A stretch of 64,000 nt of DNA from Citricoccus alkalitolerans (GCF_039528175.1 NZ_BAAALH010000001.1:124001-188000); one strand, 5' to 3'; positions 18,894 through 28,012 are shown, counted from the first letter of the stretch. Notes: generated by a model from the sequence alone, not told the origin. Numbers and translations: made by a program.

Positions 18894-20315
18894 ATGGCAA
18901 TCACTCCGCAGCTGTCCCCGAAGCCCCGTGTCCTCATCGTCGGCGGCGGTTACGCCGGCCTGTACGTCGCCAAGAACCTGGAGAAGAAGGTCAAGGAGCG
19001 TGGCGGCGTCGTCACCCTCGTGGACCCGAACCCGTACATGACCTACCAGCCGTTCCTGCCGGAGGTCGTCGGCGGGAACATCGAGCCCCGGCACATCGTG
19101 GTGGACCACCGCACCCACCTGAAGAACTCCGAGATCGTCCAGGGCAAGGTCATCAAGGTCGAGCACTCCCGTAAGACGGCCACCGTTCAGACGCAGGACG
19201 GCTCTGAGTTCGAGATCCCGTACCAGGACGTCGTCATGACCGCCGGTGCCACCACCCGCGTGTTCCCGATTCCGGGCCTGGGCGAGGCCGGCATCGGCAT
19301 GAAGACCGTGCAGGAGGCCGTGCAGCTGCGGAACCAGATCCTGGACCGCCTCGAGGCCGCCTCCACCATGACCGACGCCGTGGCCCGCAGCCGTGCCCTG
19401 ACCTTCGCCGTCGTCGGCGGCGGCTTCAACGGCGTCGAGACCATCTCCGAGATGGAGGACCTGATCCGGTCCGTCATCAAGAAGAACCCCCGCCTGGCCC
19501 AGTCCGATGCCCGCATCGTCCTGATCGAGGCCATGGGCAAGATCATGCCGGAGGTCGGCGAGGACCAGGCCGTCGAGGTCGTCGAGCACCTGAAGTCACG
19601 CGGCATCGAGGTCCTGCTCAACACCTCGCTGGCCGGTGCCGAGGGCGGCGTCCTCAAGCTCATCAACATGCAGGACAAGTCCGACGCCGGCTCTTTCGAG
19701 ACCGACACCCTCGTCTGGACCGCCGGGGTGGCCGCCAACGCCGTGGCCAAGCAGACCGATTTCCCGGTTGAACAGCGTGGCCGCATCGAGGTCACCCCGA
19801 CCCTGCAGATCTCCGACGGTGACGGCGGGGTTCTCGAGGGTGCCTGGGGTGCCGGCGACGTGTGCGCCGTGCCGGACCTGACCGGCGACGGCCCCGGCGG
19901 CCACTGTGTTCCCAACGCCCAGCACGCCGTGCGCCAGGCCAAACGCCTCGCCGCCAACCTGCTGGCCGTGCGCTTCGGTGAGGGCGCCGTGGAGGAGTAC
20001 GTCCACAAGTCCCTCGGTGCCGTGGCCGGCCTCGGCTTCGGCAAGGGCGTCGGCAACCCGATGGGCCTTAAGCTCAGCGGCGTCCCGGCGTGGCTGGCGC
20101 ACCGCGGCTACCACGGCCTGGCCATGCCCACGTACGAGCGCAAGGCCCGCGTGGTCTCTGACTGGCTGCTGTCCGTGGTGTTCGGCCGCGACACCACGCC
20201 GATCGAGGGACTCGAGAACCCGCACAATCCCTTCCTCGAGGCAGCCGGCGGCGAGCTGAAGCCGGGTCGCTTCGACAATCCGAAGGTGTTGGAGTCCGCG
20301 AAGTCCTCGAAGTAG
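18894..20315 (+). CDS. ndh: Type II NADH dehydrogenase (NAD(P)/FAD-dependent oxidoreductase)
   Basis: Peripheral membrane flavoprotein passing electrons from NADH to menaquinone without proton pumping. The 473 residues show the FAD Rossmann motif VLIVGGGYAGLYVAKNL, the NADH-binding motif AVVGGGFNGVETISEM, the FAD segment GAWGAGDVCAVPD and HCVPNAQHAVRQAK. ATG 18894 follows a leaderless -10; the longer GTG start at 18870 lies upstream of that element and is rejected. The C-terminal part should hold the membrane-binding helix. A terminator hairpin follows. Confidence 0.92.
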   Translation: MAITPQLSPKPRVLIVGGGYAGLYVAKNLEKKVKERGGVVTLVDPNPYMTYQPFLPEVVGGNIEPRHIVVDHRTHLKNSEIVQGKVIKVEHSRKTATVQTQDGSEFEIPYQDVVMTAGATTRVFPIPGLGEAGIGMKTVQEAVQLRNQILDRLEAASTMTDAVARSRALTFAVVGGGFNGVETISEMEDLIRSVIKKNPRLAQSDARIVLIEAMGKIMPEVGEDQAVEVVEHLKSRGIEVLLNTSLAGAEGGVLKLINMQDKSDAGSFETDTLVWTAGVAANAVAKQTDFPVEQRGRIEVTPTLQISDGDGGVLEGAWGAGDVCAVPDLTGDGPGGHCVPNAQHAVRQAKRLAANLLAVRFGEGAVEEYVHKSLGAVAGLGFGKGVGNPMGLKLSGVPAWLAHRGYHGLAMPTYERKARVVSDWLLSVVFGRDTTPIEGLENPHNPFLEAAGGELKPGRFDNPKVLESAKSSK

Positions 20316-20349
20316 GTCTCGACGGGCTCGAAGTACGCTTCGGCTCTGC

Positions 20350-20384
20350 GGCGGCCCGGTACCCTTGAGGGGTTCCGGGCCGCC
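20350..20384 (+). terminator. ndh terminator, overlapping the tRNA promoter region
   Basis: Ten-base perfect arms (20350-20359 and 20375-20384) with inner ACCC/GGGT pairing make a long hairpin 35 bases after ndh. TACCCT (20360-20365) within it could be the -10 of the tRNA gene. Confidence 0.7.
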
Positions 20385-20394
20385 GTCGGATCCA

Positions 20395-20468
20395 GCCCCC
20401 ATAGCCCAATTGGCAGAGGCAGGAGACTTAAAATCTCTGTGTTGTGGGTTCGAGTCCCACTGGGGGTA
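20395..20468 (+). tRNA. tRNA with UAA anticodon (tRNA-Leu by codon), short variable loop
   Basis: A 74-base cloverleaf folds by eye: acceptor stem 20395-20401 with 20461-20467 (first pair G-U), D arm with GCC/GGC stem and AATTGG loop, anticodon stem GGAGA/TCTCT around loop CTTAAAA (anticodon TAA), a 5-base variable loop, T stem GTGGG/CCCAC with TTCGAGT, and discriminator A. CCA is not encoded. By codon it is tRNA-Leu(UUA), but leucine tRNAs normally carry a long variable arm, which is absent here. Confidence 0.85.
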
Positions 20469-20587
20469 CTGTCTTGACCTCCACTCCCGCCGCCCGGCAC
20501 GGTTGTTCGCCCCCCACGGCCCGTTAAGCTGTCAGCGGAGGGAAGAGCTCCTCGTCCGTTGTCAGGTTGCTTTTCAGGTTCGGCAGA

Positions 20588-20593
20588 TAGACT
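20588..20593 (+). promoter_or_regulatory. Possible -10 TAGACT upstream of the Bax-inhibitor-like gene
   Basis: TAGACT with a possible -35 TTGCTT at 20567-20572 (15-base spacer). It would give a leader of about 80 bases. Confidence 0.4.
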
Positions 20594-20681
20594 GAGAGCA
20601 GTCCCCATCACGTCCATGCCGCGCCACCCGGGCCGGAGAGTACGACCGTGGATTGCACGCGACCAGCAGAGGAGATGGCCA

Positions 20682-21587
20682 GTGGCCAACCCCGTCTTCA
20701 ACAGCAAGAACTTCCAGGAACAGATGCACTCCGGCGACGGTCGGGGTGGCGCCGCCACGCAGCAGGCACCGGGCTGGTACCAGGGCGGCTCCCGGGGCCA
20801 GGCTCCGCAGGGCCAGGCCCAGCAGGGCTATTTCGGCCAGCAGGGCCAGAAGGCTCCGCAGGGACAGCAGTACACCCCGGAGCAGCTGGAGCAGATGTAT
20901 GCCCAGCCAGCCGCCGGGCCCGCTGACACGGGCCGGATGAGCTACAACGACGTCATCGCCAAGACCGTCATCACGCTGCTGCTCGTCGTGGCCGGTGCGG
21001 CCGTGGGTTGGAACATGCCGGCCCTCATGCTGCCCGGCGCCATCGTCGGCCTGGTCCTGGGACTCGTCAATGCGTTCAAGCGCGAGCCCTCGCCCGTGCT
21101 CATCCTGCTCTATGCCGCCGCGCAGGGGTTGTTCCTCGGTGGGATCTCCGGTGTCTTCGAGCAGATGTGGCCGGGCATCGCCGTCCAGGCCGTGCTGGCC
21201 ACGCTCTGCGTGTTCGCCGTGACCCTGGCGCTCTTCGCCTCCGGCAAGTGGCGCGTCTCCAAGAAGTCCGTGAAGATCTTCATGGTCGCGATGATCGGCT
21301 ACGCGCTGTTCTCCGTGGTCAACCTGTTCCTGATGCTCTTCGGTGTCACCGACGCCATGTTCGGCCTCCGTGGCGAGTTCCCGCTGTTGGGTCTGGGCAT
21401 CGGTCTCCTCGCCGTGTTCCTGGCCGCGTTCTCGCTGATCATGGACTTCACCGCGATCACCCAGGGTGTCCAGGCCGGGGCCCCGCAGAAGTACTCCTGG
21501 TCTGCCGCCTTCGGACTCACCGTGACATTGGTTTGGCTCTACGTCGAGATCCTGCGCATCCTGGCGATCCTGCGCGGCAGCGACTGA
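20682..21587 (+). CDS. Bax inhibitor-1/YccA family membrane protein
   Basis: Integral membrane protein of the Bax-inhibitor-1-like group found widely in actinobacteria; its role is not established. The 301 residues begin with about 80 Gln/Gly-rich cytoplasmic residues (QGQAQQGYFGQQGQKAP region) followed by seven hydrophobic segments ending in VTLVWLYVEILRILAIL. GTG 20682 is chosen because AGAGGAGA lies 6 bases upstream and the resulting ANPVFNSKNF start fits the family. The gene stands between the tRNA and an epimerase. Confidence 0.88.
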   Translation: MANPVFNSKNFQEQMHSGDGRGGAATQQAPGWYQGGSRGQAPQGQAQQGYFGQQGQKAPQGQQYTPEQLEQMYAQPAAGPADTGRMSYNDVIAKTVITLLLVVAGAAVGWNMPALMLPGAIVGLVLGLVNAFKREPSPVLILLYAAAQGLFLGGISGVFEQMWPGIAVQAVLATLCVFAVTLALFASGKWRVSKKSVKIFMVAMIGYALFSVVNLFLMLFGVTDAMFGLRGEFPLLGLGIGLLAVFLAAFSLIMDFTAITQGVQAGAPQKYSWSAAFGLTVTLVWLYVEILRILAILRGSD

Positions 21588-21676
21588 CCACGCACGGAGC
21601 CGCCCACAGCCATCGGCTGGCCCCGCCCGGGAGGAACAATCCGGACGAGGCCAGCCGATTCTGGGTTAATGGAGCT

Positions 21677-22780
21677 ATGAACGAGCCCGTGAACCGTCCC
21701 GCTGGTAGGTCTTCCGACCTGTCCTCCGAGCCCTCCGGTCAGTCGTCCCGCGAGCTCTCCGACAAGCCTGTCGATTCGCCTGCCGACCAGCGCGCCGGGC
21801 TGCACTTCGGGGGGTCCGCGGTGACGGGCACCCAGTACGTGCTGCGCCATGGCGGAGCCGAGGCCACCATCGCCTCACTGGCCGGTGCCCTGCGCCGCTA
21901 TGAGGTGGGCGGAACGGCGTTGGTGGAGACCTACGGCCCGGATGAGATTCCGCCCTCGGCCTGTGGTATCCAGTTGTCCCCGTGGCCCAACCGGGTGCGG
22001 GACGGGCGCTGGACATTGGACGGTGCCACCCAGCAGCTCGACCTCACAGAACCCTCCCGCTCCAACGCCAGCCACGGGCTCCTGCGCAACACGGCGTTCG
22101 TCCCGGCCGAACAGTCGGACCGCCAGGTGATCCTCCGCGGCGAGATCCACCCCCAGCACGGTTACCCGTTCCGGCTCACCCACCAGGTCACCTACACCCT
22201 GGACGACGACGGCGCCCTCACGGTCCACCAGCAGCTCACCAACCATTCCGGCCGGCCGGCACCGGTCGCCTTCGGCGCCCACCCCTTCCTGCGGATCGGA
22301 GATGTTCCCAGTGAGGAACTGGTTCTGACCCTGCAGGCGGCCACCCGGGTGCTGTCCGATGATCGGCTCATCCCCACGGGGACGTTGCCGGTCCAGGGCA
22401 CGTCTGAGGACTTCCGCGAGGGGCGGCAGGTGGGCGCCGGCCTGCTCGACGCGGCCTTCACCGATCTGGAGCCCGGCGAGGACGGCCTCCACCACCACAC
22501 GCTGTCCGCGCCGGATGGGCGTAACGTGGAGCTCTGGACGGACCCGGCCTTCGGCTATGTCCACGTGTTCTTCACGGACCGTTTCCCCGGCCGGCACCGG
22601 GCGGTGGCGGTGGAACCGATGACTGCTCCGGCCAACGCCCTGAACAGCGGCGACGGATTGGTGTGGATCGGCCTGGGGGAGCACCTGGGCGCTGCCTGGG
22701 GCATCTCCCACCACCGCCCACTGCACAGTCCCTCTCATCTCTCACACGACCGTCCATACCCTGAGGAGGCAGTCCGTTGA
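21677..22780 (+). CDS. Aldose 1-epimerase family protein
   Basis: Galactose-mutarotase-fold enzyme acting on sugar anomers. After about 45 variable residues, the fold starts at YVLRHGGAEATIASLAGALRRYEV. QLSPWPNRVRDGRW, SNASHGLLRNTAF (catalytic His), FGAHPFLRIG and the late Glu in VAVEPMTAPANALNSGDGLV are visible. It has 367 residues. ATG 21677 follows TTAATG, a weak -10 at leaderless distance. The stop overlaps the next TTG start and the pair is probably co-transcribed. Confidence 0.85.
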   Translation: MNEPVNRPAGRSSDLSSEPSGQSSRELSDKPVDSPADQRAGLHFGGSAVTGTQYVLRHGGAEATIASLAGALRRYEVGGTALVETYGPDEIPPSACGIQLSPWPNRVRDGRWTLDGATQQLDLTEPSRSNASHGLLRNTAFVPAEQSDRQVILRGEIHPQHGYPFRLTHQVTYTLDDDGALTVHQQLTNHSGRPAPVAFGAHPFLRIGDVPSEELVLTLQAATRVLSDDRLIPTGTLPVQGTSEDFREGRQVGAGLLDAAFTDLEPGEDGLHHHTLSAPDGRNVELWTDPAFGYVHVFFTDRFPGRHRAVAVEPMTAPANALNSGDGLVWIGLGEHLGAAWGISHHRPLHSPSHLSHDRPYPEEAVR

Positions 22781-24504
22781 GCACTCGCCCAGAGTCCGGG
22801 ATTCCGGACGCTCCGGTTCCCGGGCTGCCCGAAGTCCCGGGCCCCCAGCCTGAGGCCCGGGTGCCGGACCCCCTCCTGACCGCTCCCGACCAGGCCAACC
22901 GGGTGGCTGCGGACGTTCCCTACGGACTGACGGTGGCTGCCGCCTGGTCCTGGCGAGTGCTGCTGGTCCTGGCGATGGCCGGAGCCGGCATCTGGCTCCT
23001 AAGCCACATCTCGCTCCTGGTCATCCCCCTGATCGTGGCGGCCCTGTTGTCCACCCTCCTCTCGCCGATCCACCAGCGGCTCGTGGCCTGGGGCATCCCG
23101 CGCGGACTGTCTGTGACCGGCATCATCCTCGGATTCATCGTCCTCGTCCTGGGCCTTCTCACCCTCGTCGGCCAGCAGCTCGCCGTGGGATTCACGGACA
23201 TGCGGGACCAGATTGTGGTGGGCGTCCAGGGCATCGTCGCCTGGCTGGAGTCCTTCGGCGTCACCACGGACCAGTGGAACGACATCTTCTCGGACCTTGG
23301 TGAGGCGGTCCGGGCCAACAGCCAGACCATCCTCTCGGGTGCCCTGGGCTTCGGTTCCACCGCCGGAAACATCGCCGCCGGCACAGTGCTGGCCGTCTTC
23401 GCGCTGATCTTCTTCCTCTACGACGGCAAGAGGATCTGGCGGTTCTGCCTGAACTTCGTCCCCGCCCGCCATCGCAACGCCATCGACGGAGCCGGAGATG
23501 CCGGCTGGACCTCCCTCGGCAGCTACGTGCGGGTCCAGATCTTCGTGGCGTTCGTCGATGCCCTGGGCATCGGGCTGGGTGCCCTGATCCTCGGCGTGCC
23601 GCTGGCCCTGCCCCTCGGTGTTCTGGTGTTCTTCGGCTCGTTCATTCCCCTCGTGGGTGCCTTCCTGACCGGCGCGGTGGCCGTGACGCTGGCCCTGGTG
23701 GCCAACGGCGGGGTGAACGCCCTGATCATGCTCGGCGTGGTGCTCCTGGTCCAGCAGATCGAGGGCAACGTCCTGCAGCCGTTGGTCATGGGACGTGCGG
23801 TCAGCCTGCACCCGCTGGCCGTTTTCCTGGCCGTGGCCGGGGGCACCGCGGTGATGGGACTCGTCGGGGCAATCTTCGCTGTACCGCTGATGGCCTTCCT
23901 GAACGCCACCATCAAGTACTTCCACGCCAAGCCCTGGCTTGAGGACGGACCTGAACCCGCGGCCGCCTCGGACTACCGCGATATCCGACTCAAGGAACGC
24001 GCTGCTGGGCTGAAGGACCGGGCCGCCGGTCTCGAGGGGCCGTGGGGCCGAGCCTACGTGACCATCGACGGTGTGGTCCGCCGGGCCACGAGTGGTGTTG
24101 GCGGATCCGGCAGATCCGGTGACGCCGGTGACGGTGGCGACGGCGGAGCACCCGATAGCACCGGTGCTCCCAGCGCTGCCGAGAGTGCACTGTCAGCCAG
24201 GCGGCGACGTCAGGCGCGCCGCCAGCTCAAGCAGTCACAGTCCCGCTCGCGCTTCCTGCCCCACCGTTTCCGCAAGGATCGCGCCGCGAGTGCTGACACC
24301 GACCCTGACGCAGACCTTGATGCCAGAGCTGGAGCCAGCGCGGGTGGCGGACACGGTGTCGGCCCAGAGACCGATGCCGGTGCCAATGCTGACCCTGGGA
24401 CCGGCACCTCGGGCAATCTTCGCGGCAGAGGGTCCGCAGGGGAGGACAATACGGGGATGGACCACTCCGGCCGCCGGCCGGACCAGAACGGAGGACCACA
24501 GTGA
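22777..24504 (+). CDS. AI-2E family transporter
   Basis: Multi-pass membrane protein of the AI-2E/PerM family (autoinducer-2 exporter or Na+/H+ antiporter in some members; substrate unknown here). The first 45 residues are Pro-rich. The conserved part (about 50-385) has some eight helices and ends with the family block QIEGNVLQPLVMGRAVSLHPL. The last 190 residues are a charged, Gly/Ala/Asp-rich tail that looks disordered. TTG 22777 is supported by GAGGAGG 7 bases upstream and a TTGA overlap with the previous stop. Its end overlaps ilvA by GTGA. Confidence 0.88.
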   Translation: MSTRPESGIPDAPVPGLPEVPGPQPEARVPDPLLTAPDQANRVAADVPYGLTVAAAWSWRVLLVLAMAGAGIWLLSHISLLVIPLIVAALLSTLLSPIHQRLVAWGIPRGLSVTGIILGFIVLVLGLLTLVGQQLAVGFTDMRDQIVVGVQGIVAWLESFGVTTDQWNDIFSDLGEAVRANSQTILSGALGFGSTAGNIAAGTVLAVFALIFFLYDGKRIWRFCLNFVPARHRNAIDGAGDAGWTSLGSYVRVQIFVAFVDALGIGLGALILGVPLALPLGVLVFFGSFIPLVGAFLTGAVAVTLALVANGGVNALIMLGVVLLVQQIEGNVLQPLVMGRAVSLHPLAVFLAVAGGTAVMGLVGAIFAVPLMAFLNATIKYFHAKPWLEDGPEPAAASDYRDIRLKERAAGLKDRAAGLEGPWGRAYVTIDGVVRRATSGVGGSGRSGDAGDGGDGGAPDSTGAPSAAESALSARRRRQARRQLKQSQSRSRFLPHRFRKDRAASADTDPDADLDARAGASAGGGHGVGPETDAGANADPGTGTSGNLRGRGSAGEDNTGMDHSGRRPDQNGGPQ

Positions 24505-25805
24505 TCACCACCCCCCAGAGCAGTGCGGATACCGCAACGGGTACGGCTGCCGACCGCGCGGAACTCCCGGGACTTCCCGTCACCCTGGCGGACATCGAGG
24601 AGGCCCGGAAACTGCTGGACGGGGTCATCGTCCCCACGCCGCTGGACCACTCCAGGGCCCTGGGCCGGCTCACCGGCTCCGTGGTGCACCTCAAATGCGA
24701 GAACCTGCAGCGTGCCGGCTCCTTCAAGGTGCGCGGCGCCTACGTCCGGATGGCAAAGCTCTCCGAGGACCAGCGCGCCCGCGGGGTGGTGGCGGCCTCT
24801 GCCGGCAACCACGCCCAGGGAGTGGCCCTGGCGGCCTCCAAGCTGGGAATCAAGGCGACCATCTTCATGCCCCGCGGCGTCGCGCTACCGAAATTGCAGG
24901 CCACGAAGGACCACGGCGCCGAGGTGATGCTGCACGGCAACAACGTGGATGAGGCCCTGTCTGAGGCGCAGCGGTATGCGGACGAGTCCGGCTCGGTCTT
25001 CATCCACCCCTTCGACAACGCCGACGTGGTGGCCGGCCAGGGCACGATCGGCCTGGAGATCCTCGAACAGGATCCGGAGATCGACACGCTGGTGTTGGGC
25101 ATCGGTGGTGGCGGCCTGCTCGCCGGCGTGGCCGTGGCCGTCAAGGAGATGGCCCGCCGTCAGGGTCGGCACATCAACATCATCGGCGTCCAGGCGGAGA
25201 ACGCCGCGGCCTACCCGCCGTCGCTGGCCGCAGACGCTGTGGTGCCGCTCTCCCATGTCTCGACCATCGCCGACGGCATCGCCGTGGGCAAGCCCGGCCA
25301 GATCCCCTTCCAGATCATCAAGGAACTCGTGGACGGGGTGGTCACGGTGTCAGAGGATGCGATCGCCAACGCCCTGGTGTTCCTGCTGGAGCGGTCCAAG
25401 ATGGTGGTCGAGCCCGCCGGCGTGGTGGGCGTGGCCGCGTTGCTGGAGGGCAAGCTGGCCGAGCTCGGGATCGAGTCCAAGCACACCGTGGCCGTGCTCT
25501 CCGGCGGCAACGTGGACCCGATGCTGATGCTCAAGGTCATCCAGTCCGGCCTGGCCGCAGGCGGTCGCTACCTGACCGTCAAGATCTCTCTGCGCGACCG
25601 TCCCGGCGAACTGTCCAACATCTCCCGGATCATCTCCGAGACAGAGGCCAACGTCACCCGCGTGGACCACAGCCGCATCGGCGGCTCACTCAGCATGGGA
25701 GACGTGACCATCACGATCGACATGGAGACCCGTGGGCCGGAGCACTCCGAGCAGGTCCTGGGCCGGTTGCGCTCCTCCGGCTACCAGCCGATCGTGCAGC
25801 ACTAG
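24501..25805 (+). CDS. ilvA: Threonine ammonia-lyase
   Basis: PLP enzyme converting threonine to 2-oxobutyrate and ammonia, the first step of isoleucine synthesis or a catabolic route. The PLP lysine is in GSFKVRGAY. SAGNHAQGVALAASKLG and the phosphate loop GIGGGGLLAG are intact. Residues about 350-434 form a single ACT-like domain (YLTVKISLRDRPGELSNISR), as in the shorter 430-residue class. GTG 24501 overlaps the AI-2E stop. Confidence 0.92.
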   Translation: MITTPQSSADTATGTAADRAELPGLPVTLADIEEARKLLDGVIVPTPLDHSRALGRLTGSVVHLKCENLQRAGSFKVRGAYVRMAKLSEDQRARGVVAASAGNHAQGVALAASKLGIKATIFMPRGVALPKLQATKDHGAEVMLHGNNVDEALSEAQRYADESGSVFIHPFDNADVVAGQGTIGLEILEQDPEIDTLVLGIGGGGLLAGVAVAVKEMARRQGRHINIIGVQAENAAAYPPSLAADAVVPLSHVSTIADGIAVGKPGQIPFQIIKELVDGVVTVSEDAIANALVFLLERSKMVVEPAGVVGVAALLEGKLAELGIESKHTVAVLSGGNVDPMLMLKVIQSGLAAGGRYLTVKISLRDRPGELSNISRIISETEANVTRVDHSRIGGSLSMGDVTITIDMETRGPEHSEQVLGRLRSSGYQPIVQH

Positions 25806-25824
25806 CCGGGTTCCTCTGAGTGGC

Positions 25825-25891
25825 TCGGGCATCCTGACTCCTGGGCATCACGTCACAGCCGCCAGGCCGGGACGAACCACGGGATGCCCGA
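25825..25891. terminator. Inverted repeat between convergent ilvA and GPP34 genes
   Basis: Perfect 10-base arms (25825-25834 and 25882-25891) separated by 47 bases, in the gap between two converging genes. The long loop makes the terminator role tentative. Confidence 0.35.
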
Positions 25892-25980
25892 TGGTCCACC
25901 CTGGCCTATGCGCTCGGAACCAGTGTGGCGGGTGGCGTGGAGGACGAGGCGGACCAGGAGATGCGTACTCGGTTGGACCT

Positions 25981-26625
25981 TCAGCCAGCGCTGGTGGCCA
26001 CCGTGGCCAGGGTGGACGCGGTGAAGGGATCCACCCGGCGCTTGACGGCCTCCACGGCCGGAATCCCGTGGGCGATCTCCTCGATGCGCCGGGTCAACTC
26101 GCGCCGGTCCAGCTGGCCACGGGCCGGGCCCAGCAGGCCGTGGGCTACGTTGAGGGCTTTGAGGAGGCCGAGTTCCGTCGCCTCGGCGAGGGTGGCCTGG
26201 CGGTCTCCGGCCAGCACCTGGCCCAGGCGCTCACGCAGGGCGATCTCCGCGGCGGGGCTGGTGATCATGAAGCGAGGCCCGCGAAGGAGACGGGACTCCT
26301 CGGTGACGACGCCCTGCTGGGCCAGGCTCCGGCCCACGGCCGTGTCCGGGTCGAGCTGGGAACGGCCGACCAGGGTGGAGATCTTCTGTCCCGACATCGA
26401 GTCCAGGGCCGGCAGGACGGCATCCAGCGGTTCGTGGCCGGTCATCCCGGCCCGCACCACGGTGACCTGCGGGTCCTTGCCCTCTCGGGCGATCTCGATC
26501 ATCCCGAGCTCGGCGAGGTCGGCGACGGCGGCCGCCGCGAGCCCGTAGCGGCGGTACTTCCGCGCTCGGCCAGCCGTGCCGTGGTCCTTGGTCAGCAGCA
26601 GGTACATCTCTTCGACGATGAGCAT
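25981..26625 (-). CDS. GPP34 (GOLPH3/VPS74-like) family protein
   Basis: Bacterial homologue of the Golgi phosphoprotein 3 fold; in eukaryotes this binds phosphoinositides and glycosyltransferases, while the actinobacterial role is unknown. The 214-residue protein starts MLIVEEMYLLLTKDHG and continues YGLAAAAVADLAELGMIEI, the typical helical N-terminus. No signal peptide is present, so it is expected in the cytoplasm or peripheral to the membrane. The start fits a leaderless -10 (TAGGTT) 6 bases upstream. The gene converges with ilvA and lies just beside the assembly gap. Confidence 0.85.
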   Translation of the reverse strand: MLIVEEMYLLLTKDHGTAGRARKYRRYGLAAAAVADLAELGMIEIAREGKDPQVTVVRAGMTGHEPLDAVLPALDSMSGQKISTLVGRSQLDPDTAVGRSLAQQGVVTEESRLLRGPRFMITSPAAEIALRERLGQVLAGDRQATLAEATELGLLKALNVAHGLLGPARGQLDRRELTRRIEEIAHGIPAVEAVKRRVDPFTASTLATVATSAG

Positions 26626-26631
26626 GCCACC

Positions 26632-26637
26632 AACCTA
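26632..26637 (-). promoter_or_regulatory. -10 element TAGGTT of the GPP34 gene, leaderless
   Basis: On the minus strand TAGGTT is 6 bases before ATG 26625. Confidence 0.55.
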
Positions 26638-26694
26638 ACAAGGTGCCGGGCTGGCCGTCGCGTCCTGTCGGACATCCGTCCCACCCGGCGCGGG

Positions 26695-26719
26695 NNNNNN
26701 NNNNNNNNNNNNNNNNNNN
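26695..26719. other. Assembly gap (25 N)
   Basis: Twenty-five unresolved bases. The true length of the missing sequence is unknown, and it may hold part of the greA-GPP34 intergenic region. Confidence 0.99.
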
Positions 26720-26811
26720 AACCGGTGCGCCGCCGTCGGGAATGCGGGGTGTAGGGAATGTGCCCTGCCGGGCGGGCCGGGCTGTCAGCGCCAGGTCCGC
26801 CCGCGTGAGGA

Positions 26812-27303
26812 TCAGGGCTTGTATGGCTTGGCGGAGACGATCTCCACCGCGATGTCCTTGCCGTTCGGAGCGGCATAGGTCAGCTTGTCGCCGACCTTGG
26901 AGCCCTGGATGGCGGCACCCAAGGGGGAGCGCTCGGAGTAGACGGTGATGGAGTCCTTGTCATCGGCGATCTCGCGGTTGCCGAAGAGGAAGGCCTCCAG
27001 GTCGCCGGCGATCTTCGCCTCGACGACCATACCGGGCTCCACCACGCCGTTGTCCGCCGGGGAAGCGCCCACCTGGGCGGTCTCGAGCAGTCGCTTGAGC
27101 TCGATGATGCGGCCCTCGTTCTTGGACTGCTCCTCGCGAGCGGCGTGGTAACCGCCGTTCTCCTTGAGGTCACCCTCTTCGCGCGCCTGCTCGATGCGGT
27201 CGATGATCTCCTGACGGCCCGGTCCGGAGATCTGATCCAGTTCCTGCTTCAGGCGGTCGTAGGCCTCCTGGGTCAGCCAGGGAGCGCTATCAGTGTTGCT
27301 CAT
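26812..27303 (-). CDS. greA: Transcription elongation factor GreA
   Basis: Rescues backtracked RNA polymerase by stimulating transcript cleavage. The 163 residues comprise an N-terminal coiled coil (about 8-80: LTQEAYDRLKQELDQI through NEGRIIELKRLLETA) with the acidic tip in the EEGDLKENGGYHAAREEQ segment, and an FKBP-like C-terminal domain ending GAAIQGSKVGDKLTYAAPNG. ATG 27303 is preceded by AAGGAG. The order greA-DUF4307-mca is the same in mycobacteria. Confidence 0.96.
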   Translation of the reverse strand: MSNTDSAPWLTQEAYDRLKQELDQISGPGRQEIIDRIEQAREEGDLKENGGYHAAREEQSKNEGRIIELKRLLETAQVGASPADNGVVEPGMVVEAKIAGDLEAFLFGNREIADDKDSITVYSERSPLGAAIQGSKVGDKLTYAAPNGKDIAVEIVSAKPYKP

Positions 27304-27422
27304 GGACGCGTGTCTCCTTCGAATTGCTCGTCAGCGGCCATCCGGTATGCCGATGAGGGCTGCCGGTGCTGCCGCACATGATGCTGAGCCGCCTAGTGCG
27401 GCCCGGGGCGCGATCATGCAAG

Positions 27423-27478
27423 AACCCCGCCGGCGGAGCCAACCGGTGTTCCACGGGAGGCCCCCGACAGGCGGGGTT
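27423..27478 (-). terminator. Terminator between the DUF4307 gene and greA
   Basis: Arms 27423-27431 and 27470-27478 (9 bases, GC-rich) enclose a structured loop. Read on the minus strand the hairpin is followed by TTCTTGCAT. It would end the DUF4307 message before greA. Confidence 0.5.
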
Positions 27479-27544
27479 GAAACGTACTGCCCCTGATTCT
27501 AACGGATGTGCTTCAGAAACGTCATATTCGAGGTGATGTGCGTC

Positions 27545-28012
27545 TCACGATTCCTCGGGGAGCCAGCACTCGTTCACGCCGCCGTTGACGCCGAGCGCAT
27601 CGGTGCGCAGACCGACGTCGTAGTATGCCGACATGTCCGCAGGACCCGAGTCCTCGGACGCCGCCTCCGGACCGATGGTGACGGTACGCCAGCCGACCAC
27701 GGCCTTCTCGTCCGAGAGCACCTGGATGGCGCACTGGACCGTGTCCTCGGGATCCTTGGTGAGCTGGAACCGCACCGAGGCCTGCGTGGGGGACTCGATG
27801 GTGAAACCGACGTCCTTCCAGCCCAGCGTCTGGGCGCTGCCTGAGGCCGTGAACCACACGGTGACCCCCACGGCCAGGGCAAGGGCAGCGGCGGCGATCC
27901 ACTTTCCCCAGCGCTGAGCGAACGAGGGGCGAATCCGTTGGGCGCGCCCATACCGGTTCGCTAGGCTGTCCACCGGAGCAGGCTCCGCCGAGGTCTGGGG
28001 TTTAGAAGTCAT
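27545..28012 (-). CDS. DUF4307 membrane protein
   Basis: A 155-residue protein with a cytoplasmic N-terminus containing NRYG, one membrane helix (WIAAAALALAVGVTVWF) and an extracytoplasmic beta-rich domain ending GVNECWLPEES. This matches DUF4307, whose function is unknown and whose gene sits between greA and mca in mycobacteria (Rv1081c). On the minus strand TACCAT lies 8 bases before ATG 28012, with GGAG in between, so either leaderless or normal initiation is possible. Confidence 0.85.
   Translation of the reverse strand: MTSKPQTSAEPAPVDSLANRYGRAQRIRPSFAQRWGKWIAAAALALAVGVTVWFTASGSAQTLGWKDVGFTIESPTQASVRFQLTKDPEDTVQCAIQVLSDEKAVVGWRTVTIGPEAASEDSGPADMSAYYDVGLRTDALGVNGGVNECWLPEES

Noticed and set aside
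25732..26754. Plus-strand frame opposite the GPP34 gene running through the N gap
   Set aside because: It crosses unresolved bases, and its translation is Gly/Arg-rich shadow; GPP34 on the other strand is the real gene.
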